Source of the DNA: Pseudomonadota bacterium | GTDB taxonomy: Bacteria; Pseudomonadota; Gammaproteobacteria; Burkholderiales; Burkholderiaceae_D | Length of the DNA: 22,374 nt | Direction: 5' to 3' | NCBI GenBank assembly: GCA_023392035.1 | Contig: JAEVZY010000227.1 | Span: 1 to 22,374, forward strand | Part shown: positions 13,782 to 21,716 of the stretch, one piece after another | Layout of the letters: every line of letters starts with the position of its first letter | How positions within the stretch are numbered: position 1 is the first letter of the stretch | The notes under the pieces: generated by a model | Seen by the model: only the letters and a program-made list of their open reading frames with translations | Databases searched by the model: none | What the model was told of the DNA's origin: nothing | Made by a program: the position numbers and the translations under genes

Positions 13782-15323
13782 ATGATCAAACTTCTGGAAC
13801 CGACTGCCGCCGATGTTCGCCGCCTGCCCGATCAATCGGAATGGACCTTCGAACTGATCGAGCAGGCGCACGAAGAAATCCGCCGCGTGGCGCGCGACTT
13901 CGGCCTGGACACCTATCCCAACCAGCTGGAAATCATCACGGCCGAGCAGATGATGGATGCCTATGCCTCGGTCGGCCTGCCGGTGTCGTACAACCACTGG
14001 TCCTTCGGCAAGCATTTCCTGCAGACCGAGAAAAGCTACCGCCGCGGACAGATGGGCTTGGCCTACGAGATTGTGATCAACTCCAATCCCTGCATTGCCT
14101 ATCTGATGGAAGAGAACAGCCTGATGATGCAAACGCTGGTGATCGCGCACGCATCCTATGGCCACAACTCTTTCTTCAAGGGCAATTACCTGTTCCGCAC
14201 CTGGACCGACGCCGAGGCCATTGTCGACTATATGCTGTTCGCCAAGAACTACATCGCCGAGTGCGAGCGGCGGCACGGAGTGGAAGCGGTGGAGGAACTG
14301 CTCGATTCCTGCCACGCGCTGCAGTTCTACGGGGTGGACCGCTACAAACGCCCGGCGCGCATCTCAATGCAGGAAGAGAATGAACGCCAGCGCGAACGCG
14401 AGCAGTACCTGCAAAGCCAGGTGAATGACTTGTGGCGAACAATTCCGCGGCGCGAACAGGCCGATGCCGAGCGCAGCAGGCCGCGCCGCTTCCCGGCCGA
14501 GCCGCAGGAAAACCTGTTGTACTTCATCGAGAAATCGGCGCCGCTGCTGGAGCCCTGGCAGCGCGAGGTGGTGCGCATCGTACGCAAGATTTCGCAGTAC
14601 TTCTATCCCCAGCGCCAGACCCAGGTGATGAACGAGGGCTGGGCCACCTTCTGGCATTACACGCTCATCAACCGCCTCTATGACGAAGGCGTGGTCGGCG
14701 ACGGCTTCATGCTGGAATTTTTGCAGAGCCATACCAACGTGGTGTACCAGCCGCCGGTCTCCAGCAAGTATTACAACGGCATCAATCCCTATGCGCTGGG
14801 CTTCGCCATGTTCCGCGACATCCGCCGCATTTGCGAAGCGCCGACCGCGGAAGACCGCCAGTGGTTTCCCGACTTCGCCGGCAGCGACTGGCGCAAGACA
14901 CTGGACTTCGCCATGCGCAACTTCAAGGACGAAAGCTTCATCGCCCAGTTTCTCTCGCCGCGCCTGATTCGCGACTTCCACTTCTTCTCGGTACTGGATG
15001 ACGATGAGGAAGACAAGCTGTCGGTGTCGGCCATCCATGACGACCATGGCTACCGTCACATCCGTGAACAACTGGCGGCGCAATACAACCTGCACAATCG
15101 CGAACCCAATATCCAAGTGTGGTCGGTGGACACGCATGGCGATCGTGCGCTGACCTTGCGCCACACGCAGTTCCAGCGCCGTCCGCTCAACAGCCAGGCC
15201 GAGGAAGTGCTCAGGCACGTCACCAGGCTGTGGGGCTTCGACGTCGTGCTGGAAACCGTGAACGAGCAAGGCGAAGTGCAAGACAGACAATCCTGCAAGG
15301 GCGAAAGAAAGGCGCAGTTCTGA
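13782..15323 (+). CDS. spoVR: SpoVR family protein (YcgB)
   Basis: The protein has 513 residues. Conserved segments include PVSYNHWSFGKHF (about 68-80), AYLMEENSLMMQTLVIAHAS with GHNSFFKGN (H123, H128), and MNEGWATFWHYTLINRLYDE (E285, H292). The Glu/His set resembles a metal site. Bacillus SpoVR affects the spore cortex, but in Gram-negatives the gene accompanies prkA and yeaH and its biochemical role is unsettled. AGGAG (13769-13773) overlaps the end of yeaH, and the start is 4 bases past its stop, so translation is coupled. A stretch at about 196-240 is highly charged and probably disordered. Confidence 0.96.
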   Translation: MIKLLEPTAADVRRLPDQSEWTFELIEQAHEEIRRVARDFGLDTYPNQLEIITAEQMMDAYASVGLPVSYNHWSFGKHFLQTEKSYRRGQMGLAYEIVINSNPCIAYLMEENSLMMQTLVIAHASYGHNSFFKGNYLFRTWTDAEAIVDYMLFAKNYIAECERRHGVEAVEELLDSCHALQFYGVDRYKRPARISMQEENERQREREQYLQSQVNDLWRTIPRREQADAERSRPRRFPAEPQENLLYFIEKSAPLLEPWQREVVRIVRKISQYFYPQRQTQVMNEGWATFWHYTLINRLYDEGVVGDGFMLEFLQSHTNVVYQPPVSSKYYNGINPYALGFAMFRDIRRICEAPTAEDRQWFPDFAGSDWRKTLDFAMRNFKDESFIAQFLSPRLIRDFHFFSVLDDDEEDKLSVSAIHDDHGYRHIREQLAAQYNLHNREPNIQVWSVDTHGDRALTLRHTQFQRRPLNSQAEEVLRHVTRLWGFDVVLETVNEQGEVQDRQSCKGERKAQF

Positions 15324-15384
15324 GTGCTGTTGTTCCGCATGCCGCGGTCTCGAAAGCTTGTGAGGGCCATCGAAAGTGTTTAGG

Positions 15385-15798
15385 ATGGCCCCGCTTTTTC
15401 AACTCACAAATGCCATGGGCCAGTCTGATTCCGCTTTTGTCACCGCCGAAGTTGCGCATGCCGATTTCGTGCAGGGTTTGCCGGTGGGCCGCTACCGCGT
15501 GGTGGTCAATCCCGAGCGCGCCCGCGTCTATATGCAGGGCCGTTTGCTGGTCAAACTTGTTTGCCTGCCTATACTGGGTTTGGGGGCGGCATTGGCGATA
15601 GCGGGGCAGGTGCTGTGGGCCATTCCAGCGGTGGCTTTCGGACTGCTGTTCCCGCGCATCCTCAGAAAGCGCGCGCCGGAAATGTTGTTGCACCTGGCGC
15701 AGCGCGACGCAGGGGTTTACCGGGAAGCGATAGAGCAGGAAATCCTGGAAGTCCGGGCGCGGGACCAGTCCGTCAATTCGCCCCAGACGCCGTTTTGA
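15385..15798 (+). CDS. DUF2244-like small membrane protein, hypothetical
   Basis: The protein has about 137 residues from ATG 15385; ATG 15415 (127 residues) and GTG 15376 are also in frame, and none has a good SD. The soluble N-terminus contains VAHADFVQGLPVGRYRVVVN. Two close hydrophobic helices follow (LLVKLVCLPILGLGAALAIA and VLWAIPAVAFGLLFPRIL), then a cytoplasmic helical tail. The two-helix hairpin resembles small uncharacterised inner-membrane proteins; the DUF2244 comparison is only a weak impression. It follows spoVR by 61 bases but begins its own SD-poor start, so it need not be in that operon. Confidence 0.72.
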   Translation: MAPLFQLTNAMGQSDSAFVTAEVAHADFVQGLPVGRYRVVVNPERARVYMQGRLLVKLVCLPILGLGAALAIAGQVLWAIPAVAFGLLFPRILRKRAPEMLLHLAQRDAGVYREAIEQEILEVRARDQSVNSPQTPF

Positions 15799-15880
15799 CC
15801 GAACTCAACCGCTCTTCCGGTCCGCTGAAAGTTGACCGGGGCGGGAGGTCAAGGAGAGGTGACGATTACATTCTTGGGCG

Positions 15881-16201
15881 ATGAACATGGGAATCCTGAG
15901 CGTAAGCGACACCGACGATGCGGTTGCCGGCATGACCGCTCTGCGCGAAGTCCTGTCCGAAGATCTGCTTGATGTGGAAAGCCGGCTGCATGAGCTCGAG
16001 TACTCGGGTACGCCCATGACGGAAAGCAAGAAGGAAGAGATGCTGGTCTACCAGACCGCGCGTACAGCGCTCCTGTCCGGCTTGGCCAGCATCGATGAAG
16101 TACTGGGCTGGGTACACCTGGTTGCCGAGAAGGATGCCGACGGCAACGAACTCGAGTCGGTCTTGTCTTTACCGAACCTGGCCGTGGTGCGCGCCAGTTG
16201 A
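15881..16201 (+). CDS. Hypothetical acidic helical protein, 106 residues
   Basis: The product has N-terminal MNMGILSVSDTDDAVAGMTA, a long acidic helical region (residues about 18-75, with EDLLDVESRLHELEYSG and SKKEEMLVYQTARTALLSGL) and a short strand-rich end. It has no signal or membrane segment, and I recognise no family. ATG 15881 lacks a close SD: a strong AAGGAG (15851-15856) lies too far upstream, and an in-frame stop prevents a longer form. It ends just before a strong terminator and reads as a single-gene unit. Confidence 0.65.
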   Translation: MNMGILSVSDTDDAVAGMTALREVLSEDLLDVESRLHELEYSGTPMTESKKEEMLVYQTARTALLSGLASIDEVLGWVHLVAEKDADGNELESVLSLPNLAVVRAS

Positions 16202-16249
16202 GCGCGCCGCGGTTACCGATGTCTCCTCCGTCCTCCGGGATGGACTTCC

Positions 16250-16275
16250 GCCCGCGTTTCACGCGGGCTTTTTTT
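16250..16275 (+). terminator. Intrinsic terminator after the 106-residue gene
   Basis: GCCCGCGT (16250-16257) and ACGCGGGC (16261-16268) form an 8-bp perfect stem with a TTC loop, followed by seven T (16269-16275). Confidence 0.95.
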
Positions 16276-16300
16276 GGCTGGTTCCGTCCATGGCAGCGGG

Positions 16301-16306
16301 TAAAAT
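16301..16306 (+). promoter_or_regulatory. Candidate -10 box (TAAAAT) for the FAD oxidoreductase
   Basis: TAAAAT follows the terminator and precedes the next start by about 30 bases, in a GGGTAAAATGG context. No convincing -35 is seen at 17 bases. Confidence 0.35.
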
Positions 16307-16336
16307 GGCCGCCCGTCATGCCCGTTTGTGCGCCGA

Positions 16337-17947
16337 ATGTTGAGAATCACCGAACTGTCGCTCCCGCTAGACCATACCGAGGCGCAACTGGCGCAAGCCA
16401 TCAGCCAGCGGCTCGGCCTGGCTAGCGAAAAGCTGCCCGACTTTCATATCGCGCGCCGCGGTTATGACGCCCGCAAGAAGTCCAGCATCTTGCTGGTCTA
16501 CACCATCGACATCGAACTGCCGAACGAAGCGGAGCTGCTGGCACGCCTGCGCGGCAAGCCCGGCATTTCGACAACGCCCGACACCAGCTATAAATTCGTC
16601 GGGCACGCCACGCCCGCCATGACGACCCGGCCGGTGGTGATCGGTTTCGGTCCCTGCGGGATTTTCGCGGCGCTGATCCTGGCGCAAATGGGATTCAAGC
16701 CGATCATCCTCGAGCGCGGCAAGCGGGTGCGCGAACGAACCAGGGACACTTGGGATTTATGGCGCAAGCGCGAGCTGCATCCCGAATCGAATGTGCAGTT
16801 CGGCGAGGGCGGCGCCGGCACCTTTTCGGACGGCAAGCTGTACAGCCAGATCAAGGACCCCAAGCACTACGGTCGCAAGGTCTTGCAGGAATTCGTCAAG
16901 GCCGGCGCGCCGCCGGAGATCCTGTTCGTCAGCAAGCCGCATATCGGCACCTTCCGCCTGGTGAAAATGGTGGAGCAGATGCGCGCCAGTATCGAAGAGC
17001 TGGGCGGCGAATTCCGCTTCGACACCCGGGTCGACGACATGCATATCGAACAGGGCCGGGTGCGCGCCGTGACGCTCTCCAATGGCGAAGTGCTGGTGGC
17101 CGAGCAGGTGGTGCTGGCCGTCGGCCACAGCGCGCGCGACACTTTCGAGATGCTGCACAAACGCGGGGTCTACATGGAAGCCAAGCCATTTTCGCTCGGC
17201 TTTCGGGTGGAACATCCGCAATCCGTGATCGACCGCGCCCGCTTCGGCCCGAATGCGGGCAATCCGATACTGGGCGCGGCGGATTACAAGCTGGTGCACC
17301 ATGCCAGGAATGGGCGTTCGGTTTACAGCTTCTGCATGTGCCCGGGCGGCACGGTGGTGGCCGCCACCTCCGAGCCGAACCGCGTAGTGACCAATGGCAT
17401 GAGCCAGTATTCGCGCAATGAGCGCAACGCCAACAGCGGCATCGTGGTGGGAATTGCGCCGGAAGATTATCCGGGCGGCGTCCTGGCCGGCATCGAATTC
17501 CAGCGCCACTGGGAATCGCGCGCCTTCGAGCTGGGCGGCCGTGATTACAGCGCGCCGGGACAACTGGTGGGCGATTTCATTGCCGGCCGCGCTTCCAGCG
17601 AGCTCGGCTCGGTACAGCCCTCCTACAAGCCCGGCGTGAAGCTCGGCGATCTGTCCAGTGCATTGCCGGCCTATGCCATCGAAGCCATACGCGAGGCGCT
17701 GCCCGCCTTCAATCGCCAGATCCCCGGCTTTGCGATGGACGACGCCATGCTGACCGGGGTCGAGACGCGCACCTCCTCGCCGGTGCGCATCCGTCGCGAC
17801 GAGTCGCTGCAAAGCATGAATGTGCGCGGGCTGTACCCGGCCGGCGAAGGCGCCGGCTATGCCGGCGGCATCATGTCGGCGGCGGTGGATGGAATTCGCG
17901 TGGCCGAGGCCTTGGCCATGGAAATGCTGCATCCGAAGCAGGCATGA
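16337..17947 (+). CDS. FAD-dependent NAD(P)-type oxidoreductase
   Basis: From ATG 16337 the protein has 536 residues; GTG 16328 would add three. An N-terminal alpha/beta region of about 90 residues precedes the dinucleotide fold VVIGFGPCGIFAALILAQMG (GxGxxG at 103-108), ending in IILERG. It is followed by NVQFGEGGAGTFSDGKLYS and, near the end, GLYPAGEGAGYAGGIMSAAV, which closes the FAD site. This matches the uncharacterised FAD-utilising dehydrogenase group annotated in most proteobacteria (COG2509-like, from memory). Substrate unknown. It is transcribed alone between two terminators. Confidence 0.88.
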   Translation: MLRITELSLPLDHTEAQLAQAISQRLGLASEKLPDFHIARRGYDARKKSSILLVYTIDIELPNEAELLARLRGKPGISTTPDTSYKFVGHATPAMTTRPVVIGFGPCGIFAALILAQMGFKPIILERGKRVRERTRDTWDLWRKRELHPESNVQFGEGGAGTFSDGKLYSQIKDPKHYGRKVLQEFVKAGAPPEILFVSKPHIGTFRLVKMVEQMRASIEELGGEFRFDTRVDDMHIEQGRVRAVTLSNGEVLVAEQVVLAVGHSARDTFEMLHKRGVYMEAKPFSLGFRVEHPQSVIDRARFGPNAGNPILGAADYKLVHHARNGRSVYSFCMCPGGTVVAATSEPNRVVTNGMSQYSRNERNANSGIVVGIAPEDYPGGVLAGIEFQRHWESRAFELGGRDYSAPGQLVGDFIAGRASSELGSVQPSYKPGVKLGDLSSALPAYAIEAIREALPAFNRQIPGFAMDDAMLTGVETRTSSPVRIRRDESLQSMNVRGLYPAGEGAGYAGGIMSAAVDGIRVAEALAMEMLHPKQA

Positions 17948-17948
17948 A

Positions 17949-17974
17949 AAAAGCCGCTGCGAACAGCGGCTTTT
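17949..17974. terminator. Bidirectional intrinsic terminator
   Basis: AAAAGCCGCTG (17949-17959) and CAGCGGCTTTT (17964-17974) are exact inverse arms around CGAA. Four T follow on the plus strand and six on the minus strand. It serves the convergent oxidoreductase and phasin genes. Confidence 0.93.
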
Positions 17975-17994
17975 GAAGCGAGGCCTGCGCGGGA

Positions 17995-18543
17995 TTAACG
18001 GCGCGAGGTTTTTTCCGGCTGGGGCGCAAATTGCGCAAACAGCTTGCCGAAGTTTTCTTCCATCGCTTCATGGGCTTGCTTGCCCAGCTTGTTGAAGTGC
18101 TCGACGCCGGCGCTGGCATTGCTGATGGCGGTCTTGACCACGGCTGCGGCCTGTTCCATTCCGGGCGGGGCGTTTTTCAGAAGCTGGTCGATCAGGGCCG
18201 AGGCTTCGCGCACGCGGGCCGCGGTTTGTGCTTCAGCAGCCTTGGCCAGTTCGGATTGGGTGGCAGCGGCGATACCGGCCAGGTTGCGGGTATAGGCCAC
18301 GGCCTTGGCGGCGGTGGGTTGCCCCTGGGCGGCCAGCAGTTGCACCGCTTCGCGCACGTCCTTGGCGGCCAGCAGTTGCGCCACCGTCGCGCTCGATTCT
18401 TCCAGGCTGGCTTTGGCCGCTTTCAGGTTCAGGTCCACCAGTTGCGAGACGCCTTCGAAAGCCTTGGCGTTGAAAGCCTGGGCAGCGGCAAACTGGGTTT
18501 CGAAATTGGCTTTGGCAGCCGAAGAGAATTGCTCTGCGAACAT
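17995..18543 (-). CDS. phaP: Phasin family protein (PHA granule-associated)
   Basis: This 182-residue, Ala-rich all-helical protein shows the phasin pattern FNAKAFEGVSQLVDLNLKAAKASLEE, then DVREAVQLLAAQGQPTAAKAVAYTRN. Phasins coat polyhydroxyalkanoate granules and set their number and size. AGGAG lies 6 bases before the ATG. The gene has a textbook promoter flanked by two TGC-N3-GCA palindromes that suit the PHA-sensing repressor PhaR. It shares a bidirectional terminator with the convergent oxidoreductase. The organism therefore probably makes polyhydroxybutyrate, although no synthase is in this window. Confidence 0.95.
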   Translation of the reverse strand: MFAEQFSSAAKANFETQFAAAQAFNAKAFEGVSQLVDLNLKAAKASLEESSATVAQLLAAKDVREAVQLLAAQGQPTAAKAVAYTRNLAGIAAATQSELAKAAEAQTAARVREASALIDQLLKNAPPGMEQAAAVVKTAISNASAGVEHFNKLGKQAHEAMEENFGKLFAQFAPQPEKTSRR

Positions 18544-18596
18544 GACGTGCTCCTAATGGGGACGGTCGGGTGCGTGAAACAGGGGATGGCGCCGCT

Positions 18597-18612
18597 TTGT
18601 GCGCCGCAACAA
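18597..18612. promoter_or_regulatory. Downstream PhaR-like operator
   Basis: TTGTGCGCCGCAACAA is a near-palindrome with a TGC-N3-GCA core. It covers the predicted phasin transcription start and is a variant of the copy at 18653. Confidence 0.6.
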
Positions 18613-18617
18613 AACCC

Positions 18618-18645
18618 ATTTTAGGGTCGAATCGCGGGAAGTCAA
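18618..18645 (-). promoter_or_regulatory. Sigma-70 promoter of the phasin gene
   Basis: The minus strand has TTGACT (18645-18640), a 16-base spacer and TAAAAT (18623-18618). Both hexamers match consensus at 5 of 6 positions. Confidence 0.8.
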
Positions 18646-18652
18646 GCATTTT

Positions 18653-18667
18653 TTGTGCGGCGCACAA
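18653..18667. promoter_or_regulatory. Upstream PhaR-like operator
   Basis: TTGTGCGGCGCACAA is a perfect odd palindrome with 7-bp arms and a TGC-N3-GCA core. It lies just upstream of the -35. Its centre is about 56 bases from the downstream copy, near five helical turns, which would favour cooperative repression. Confidence 0.62.
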
Positions 18668-18788
18668 AATAGGTGGTTGATAGGGCGCAAATGTGAACTG
18701 GAGCTGCTCCGGGCCGCAAGGAATTGCGTGGCGCGCATGCTGTCAGAAGCATATTGGTTCTTACGCGTGCATCTGAAGGAGCTTCGCC

Positions 18789-19325
18789 ATGAATCTCGCG
18801 CGTGTTGCCTTGCCCGGCTTGCTGCTCGCCGCGGGGCTGCCGGCCTGGGCGCAAATCACCTCCACGCCGTCGCCCATTCCCAATGGGCTGACACCAGGCA
18901 TTTCCGGCGCCCCCAATGTCGGTCCCTCCATCAACCCCGCGGCGCCGGTCGGATCGGTGGGCATAGGCGGCACCACCACCCAGATACTTCCCAACCCGGC
19001 CAATCCCAGCGGAGGCAGCTCGCTCGGCAGCAGCGGCAGTTCGGCGTTCGGCCTGGACAGCTCCGGCACCAGTTCGGCGACCTCATCCAGTATTCCGGGA
19101 TATACGCCGCCGGGTACCACCTCCCTTCCTGGCTATTCCTCGCCACCCGGGACGCTCAGCTTTCCGTCCGTGGGCGGGACCTCCGCGTCCGGCGTGGCAC
19201 CTGTGGGCGGTTACGGCAATCTGCCGGGCATGCCCAATACCAGCGGCGGCGGTTTGGGCGGCAGCAGCGGCACCGGAGTTGGCGGCACGGGTCCGGGCAC
19301 CGGCCTGCCCGGATTGAACCGTTGA
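18789..19325 (+). CDS. Secreted Gly/Ser/Pro-rich low-complexity protein
   Basis: The protein has 178 residues. Residues 1-22 form a Sec signal peptide (MNLARVALPGLLLAAGLPAWA, cleavage after AWA). The mature part is almost entirely Gly, Ser, Pro, Thr and Ala, with short degenerate repeats such as PGYTPPGTTSLPGYSSPPGT, so it should be disordered and periplasmic or extracellular. AAGGAG lies 7 bases before the ATG, which supports real translation. A minus-strand frame (18761-19120) is its shadow. No family is recognised. It could be a matrix or surface component or merely a tolerated linker-like protein. Confidence 0.72.
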   Translation: MNLARVALPGLLLAAGLPAWAQITSTPSPIPNGLTPGISGAPNVGPSINPAAPVGSVGIGGTTTQILPNPANPSGGSSLGSSGSSAFGLDSSGTSSATSSSIPGYTPPGTTSLPGYSSPPGTLSFPSVGGTSASGVAPVGGYGNLPGMPNTSGGGLGGSSGTGVGGTGPGTGLPGLNR

Positions 19326-19341
19326 TGCGGCGTGCGCGGGC

Positions 19342-19347
19342 TAGAAT
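19342..19347 (+). promoter_or_regulatory. Candidate -10 box (TAGAAT) for the radical SAM gene
   Basis: TAGAAT lies 24 bases before the ATG. The upstream TTGATG (19322) is only 14 bases away, too close for a standard -35. Confidence 0.3.
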
Positions 19348-19371
19348 AGGCGTTTTGCCTTTCGGCCCCGC

Positions 19372-20856
19372 ATGACCATCCTGCTGTCCACGCTCAACGC
19401 CCGTTATGCCCACGCCTCGTTGGGCCTGCGTTACCTCATGGCCAATATGGGCGAGCTGCAAGAGCAGACGCACATTGAAGAATTTGTCATCGGCACGCGC
19501 AGCACCGACATTGTCGAGAAACTGCTGTCTCACGCGCCGCGCATCATCGGCCTGGGCGTCTACATCTGGAACGTGGAAGAAACCACGAAGCTGGTGGCTC
19601 TGCTCAAGCGGGTCGCGCCGGATGTGGCCATTGTGCTGGGCGGGCCGGAAGTCTCGCATGAACACGCCCAGCAGGAGATCGTGCGCCTGGCCGACTACAC
19701 CATCACCGGCTGGGGCGACATCAGCTTCGCGCAACTGTGCCGCGCCATCCTGCATGGCCCCAAGCCCTTGATGAAGGTGCAGGCCGGCATCCAGCCGCCG
19801 CTCTCGGAGCTGCAACTGCCCTACGCCTTGTATGACGCAGAAGACATCGCGCATCGGACGCTGTATGTGGAAGCTTCGCGCGGCTGCCCCTTCAAATGCG
19901 AATTCTGCCTGTCTTCCCTGGACAAGACCGCCTGGCCCTTCGACCTGGATGCCTTTCTGGCCGAACTGGAAGCCTTGCACGCGCGCGGTGCGCGGCTGTT
20001 CAAGTTTGTGGACCGCACCTTCAATTTGAACGTCAAGTCCAGTTTGCGCATCCTGCAATTCTTCCTCGACAAGCTGGCCGCGCAGCCGGACGACCCGGTC
20101 TACGCGCACTTTGAAGTGGTGCCCGACCATCTGCCGCCGGCGCTGAAGGAAAGCATCGCCCGCTTCCCGCCCGGCACGCTGCAGTTTGAAATCGGCATCC
20201 AGAGTTTCAACCCGGAGGTGCAAGCCCTGGTCAGCCGGCGCCAGGACAATGACAAGGCGGCCGCCAACATCCGCTGGCTGAGCGAAGAATCGAACGCCCA
20301 TCTGCACGTCGACCTGATCGCCGGGCTGCCGGGCGAGGATATCGAAAGCTTTGCCGCCGGCTTCGACAAGCTGGTGGCGATCAAGCCGCACGAGATCCAG
20401 TTCGGCATCCTGAAACGCTTGCGCGGCACGCCCATCATTCGCCATACCGAAGGCTTCAAGATGGTGTTCGATCCGCATCCGCCCTACCAGATCCTGGCCA
20501 CCGACCGGATCGCCTTCGCCGACATGCAAAGGCTGGTGCGCTTCGCCCGCTACTGGGACCTGGTGGCCAACTCCGGCCGCTTCGCCAAGACCCTGCCGCT
20601 GATCCTGCGCGAGTCGCCCTTTGCCAACTTCATGGCCTTGTCGGACTGGCTGTACAGCGTTACCGACGCCACTCACCGCATTGCACTGGATCGGCTGGCC
20701 GGACTGGTTTCGCGCTGGCTGCAATTGCAGGGCGTGCCGGAACACGAGGCGCGCCTGACGCTGGCGCAAGACTTCGGCGGCCGCCAGGCCAAACCCACCG
20801 GACAAGCCCTGCCCGAGCGCCAGGCGCGTCACCAACAAGCGGAGAACCGGGCATGA
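19372..20856 (+). CDS. B12-binding-type radical SAM protein (DUF4080-like)
   Basis: The 494-residue enzyme has an N-terminal cobalamin-binding-like Rossmann region (residues about 1-130, with TLNARYAHASLGLRYL and VAIVLGGPEVSHE). The radical SAM core follows, with CPFKCEFC (C172, C176, C179) ligating the 4Fe-4S cluster, then FKFVDRTFNLN and FEIGIQSFNPEVQALVSRRQ. The C-terminal 130 residues resemble DUF4080. The base-binding DxHxxG of true B12 proteins is not evident, so cobalamin use is uncertain. It overlaps the next gene by ATGA, implying coupled translation and perhaps a shared pathway. The substrate is unknown; methylation or ring modification are typical for the class. Confidence 0.9.
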   Translation: MTILLSTLNARYAHASLGLRYLMANMGELQEQTHIEEFVIGTRSTDIVEKLLSHAPRIIGLGVYIWNVEETTKLVALLKRVAPDVAIVLGGPEVSHEHAQQEIVRLADYTITGWGDISFAQLCRAILHGPKPLMKVQAGIQPPLSELQLPYALYDAEDIAHRTLYVEASRGCPFKCEFCLSSLDKTAWPFDLDAFLAELEALHARGARLFKFVDRTFNLNVKSSLRILQFFLDKLAAQPDDPVYAHFEVVPDHLPPALKESIARFPPGTLQFEIGIQSFNPEVQALVSRRQDNDKAAANIRWLSEESNAHLHVDLIAGLPGEDIESFAAGFDKLVAIKPHEIQFGILKRLRGTPIIRHTEGFKMVFDPHPPYQILATDRIAFADMQRLVRFARYWDLVANSGRFAKTLPLILRESPFANFMALSDWLYSVTDATHRIALDRLAGLVSRWLQLQGVPEHEARLTLAQDFGGRQAKPTGQALPERQARHQQAENRA

Positions 20857-21572
20857 ATTTCGTATTGGTGCATGGCGCCTGGCATGGCGGCTGGTGCTGG
20901 CGCGACGTCGCGCGCACGCTGCGCGCGGCGGGCCATGAAGTCTTCACTCCAACCATGACCGGCCTGGGCGAACGCGCGCATCTGCTCAATGCGGCGGTCG
21001 ATCTCTCCACCTGCATCGAAGACGTCTGCAGCCTGATCCGCAATGAGGAATTGAGCGATGTGGTGCTGGTCGGGCACAGCTTTGCCGGACCGGTGATCAG
21101 CGGCGTGGCCGACCGTATGCCCCAAGCCTTGCGGCAGCTGATTTTCCTGGATGCGCTGATTGTCCAGCACGGCCAATGTGCGCTGGACGTGCTGCCCCCC
21201 GCCGTACGCGAAGAGCGCAGCCGTACCCTCGATGCGGAAGGCTTGCGCATGGCCATCCCCGAGCCCGTCAAATTCGGCATTACCGATCCCGCGCAGGCAG
21301 CCTGGCTGCGCCGGCGCCTGACGCCGCATCCGCTGAAAGCCTATTCCCAGCCCTTGCAGCTCTCGGCGCCGATCGGAAACGGCCTGGCCTGCACTTACAT
21401 TGCCGCCACCGACCCCTGGTATGGCGCCGGCCAAGCCAGCCGCGATTGGGTCAAGGCGCAAGCTGATTGGGGTTGGCGTGAAATCGCCGCCGGCCACGAC
21501 GCCATGGTGTCGCAGCCCCAATTACTGGCGCGCATGCTGCAGGAGATTGCGCTGGGCAATGCCGAGGGCTGA
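20853..21572 (+). CDS. Alpha/beta hydrolase (hydroxynitrile lyase/SABP2-like esterase)
   Basis: The 239-residue protein opens with FVLVHGAWHGGWCWRDVART, the oxyanion region of the plant-type esterase group. The nucleophile S76 is in VGHSFAG and a catalytic H215 is in AGHDAMV. The acid is probably D187 in YIAATDPW, less likely D100. Such enzymes cleave small esters or lactones. The start ATG overlaps the radical SAM stop (ATGA), so the two are almost certainly co-expressed and the hydrolase may act on the product or precursor of that enzyme. No signal peptide. Confidence 0.92.
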   Translation: MNFVLVHGAWHGGWCWRDVARTLRAAGHEVFTPTMTGLGERAHLLNAAVDLSTCIEDVCSLIRNEELSDVVLVGHSFAGPVISGVADRMPQALRQLIFLDALIVQHGQCALDVLPPAVREERSRTLDAEGLRMAIPEPVKFGITDPAQAAWLRRRLTPHPLKAYSQPLQLSAPIGNGLACTYIAATDPWYGAGQASRDWVKAQADWGWREIAAGHDAMVSQPQLLARMLQEIALGNAEG

Positions 21573-21578
21573 AGCGCC

Positions 21579-21710
21579 TCAGAAGCAGAGCACGACGCGG
21601 CTGGCCAGATCCATCACGAAATCAGGCCGCAGGTAAGCCAGGAAAGCGGCCGCCAGCACCAGCGGCAGCAGCGCCAACAAGAGCCTTTGTGTCCAGCGCG
21701 CCAGCATCAT
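21579..21710 (-). CDS. 42-43-residue membrane peptide downstream of an MFS gene
   Basis: ATG 21710 is followed at once by ATG 21707; AGGAGG sits 1 base before the first and 4 before the second, so 21707 (42 residues) is the likelier start. The product reads MLARWTQRLLLALLPLVLAA, continues FLAYLRPDFVMDLASRVVLC and ends in F. It is one transmembrane helix with a basic N-terminus and a LRPDF motif. It begins 7 bases after the MFS stop, which implies one operon. Similar short LRPDF-type proteins occur beside transporters in Burkholderiales, from memory. Its role is unknown; a transporter accessory is plausible. Confidence 0.7.
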   Translation of the reverse strand: MMLARWTQRLLLALLPLVLAAAFLAYLRPDFVMDLASRVVLCF

Positions 21711-21716
21711 GCCTCC

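Noticed and set aside
15851..15961. Short GTG frame after AAGGAG upstream of the 106-residue gene
   Set aside because: The encoded Arg-rich peptide overlaps the better frame and the SD-to-GTG spacing is too short.
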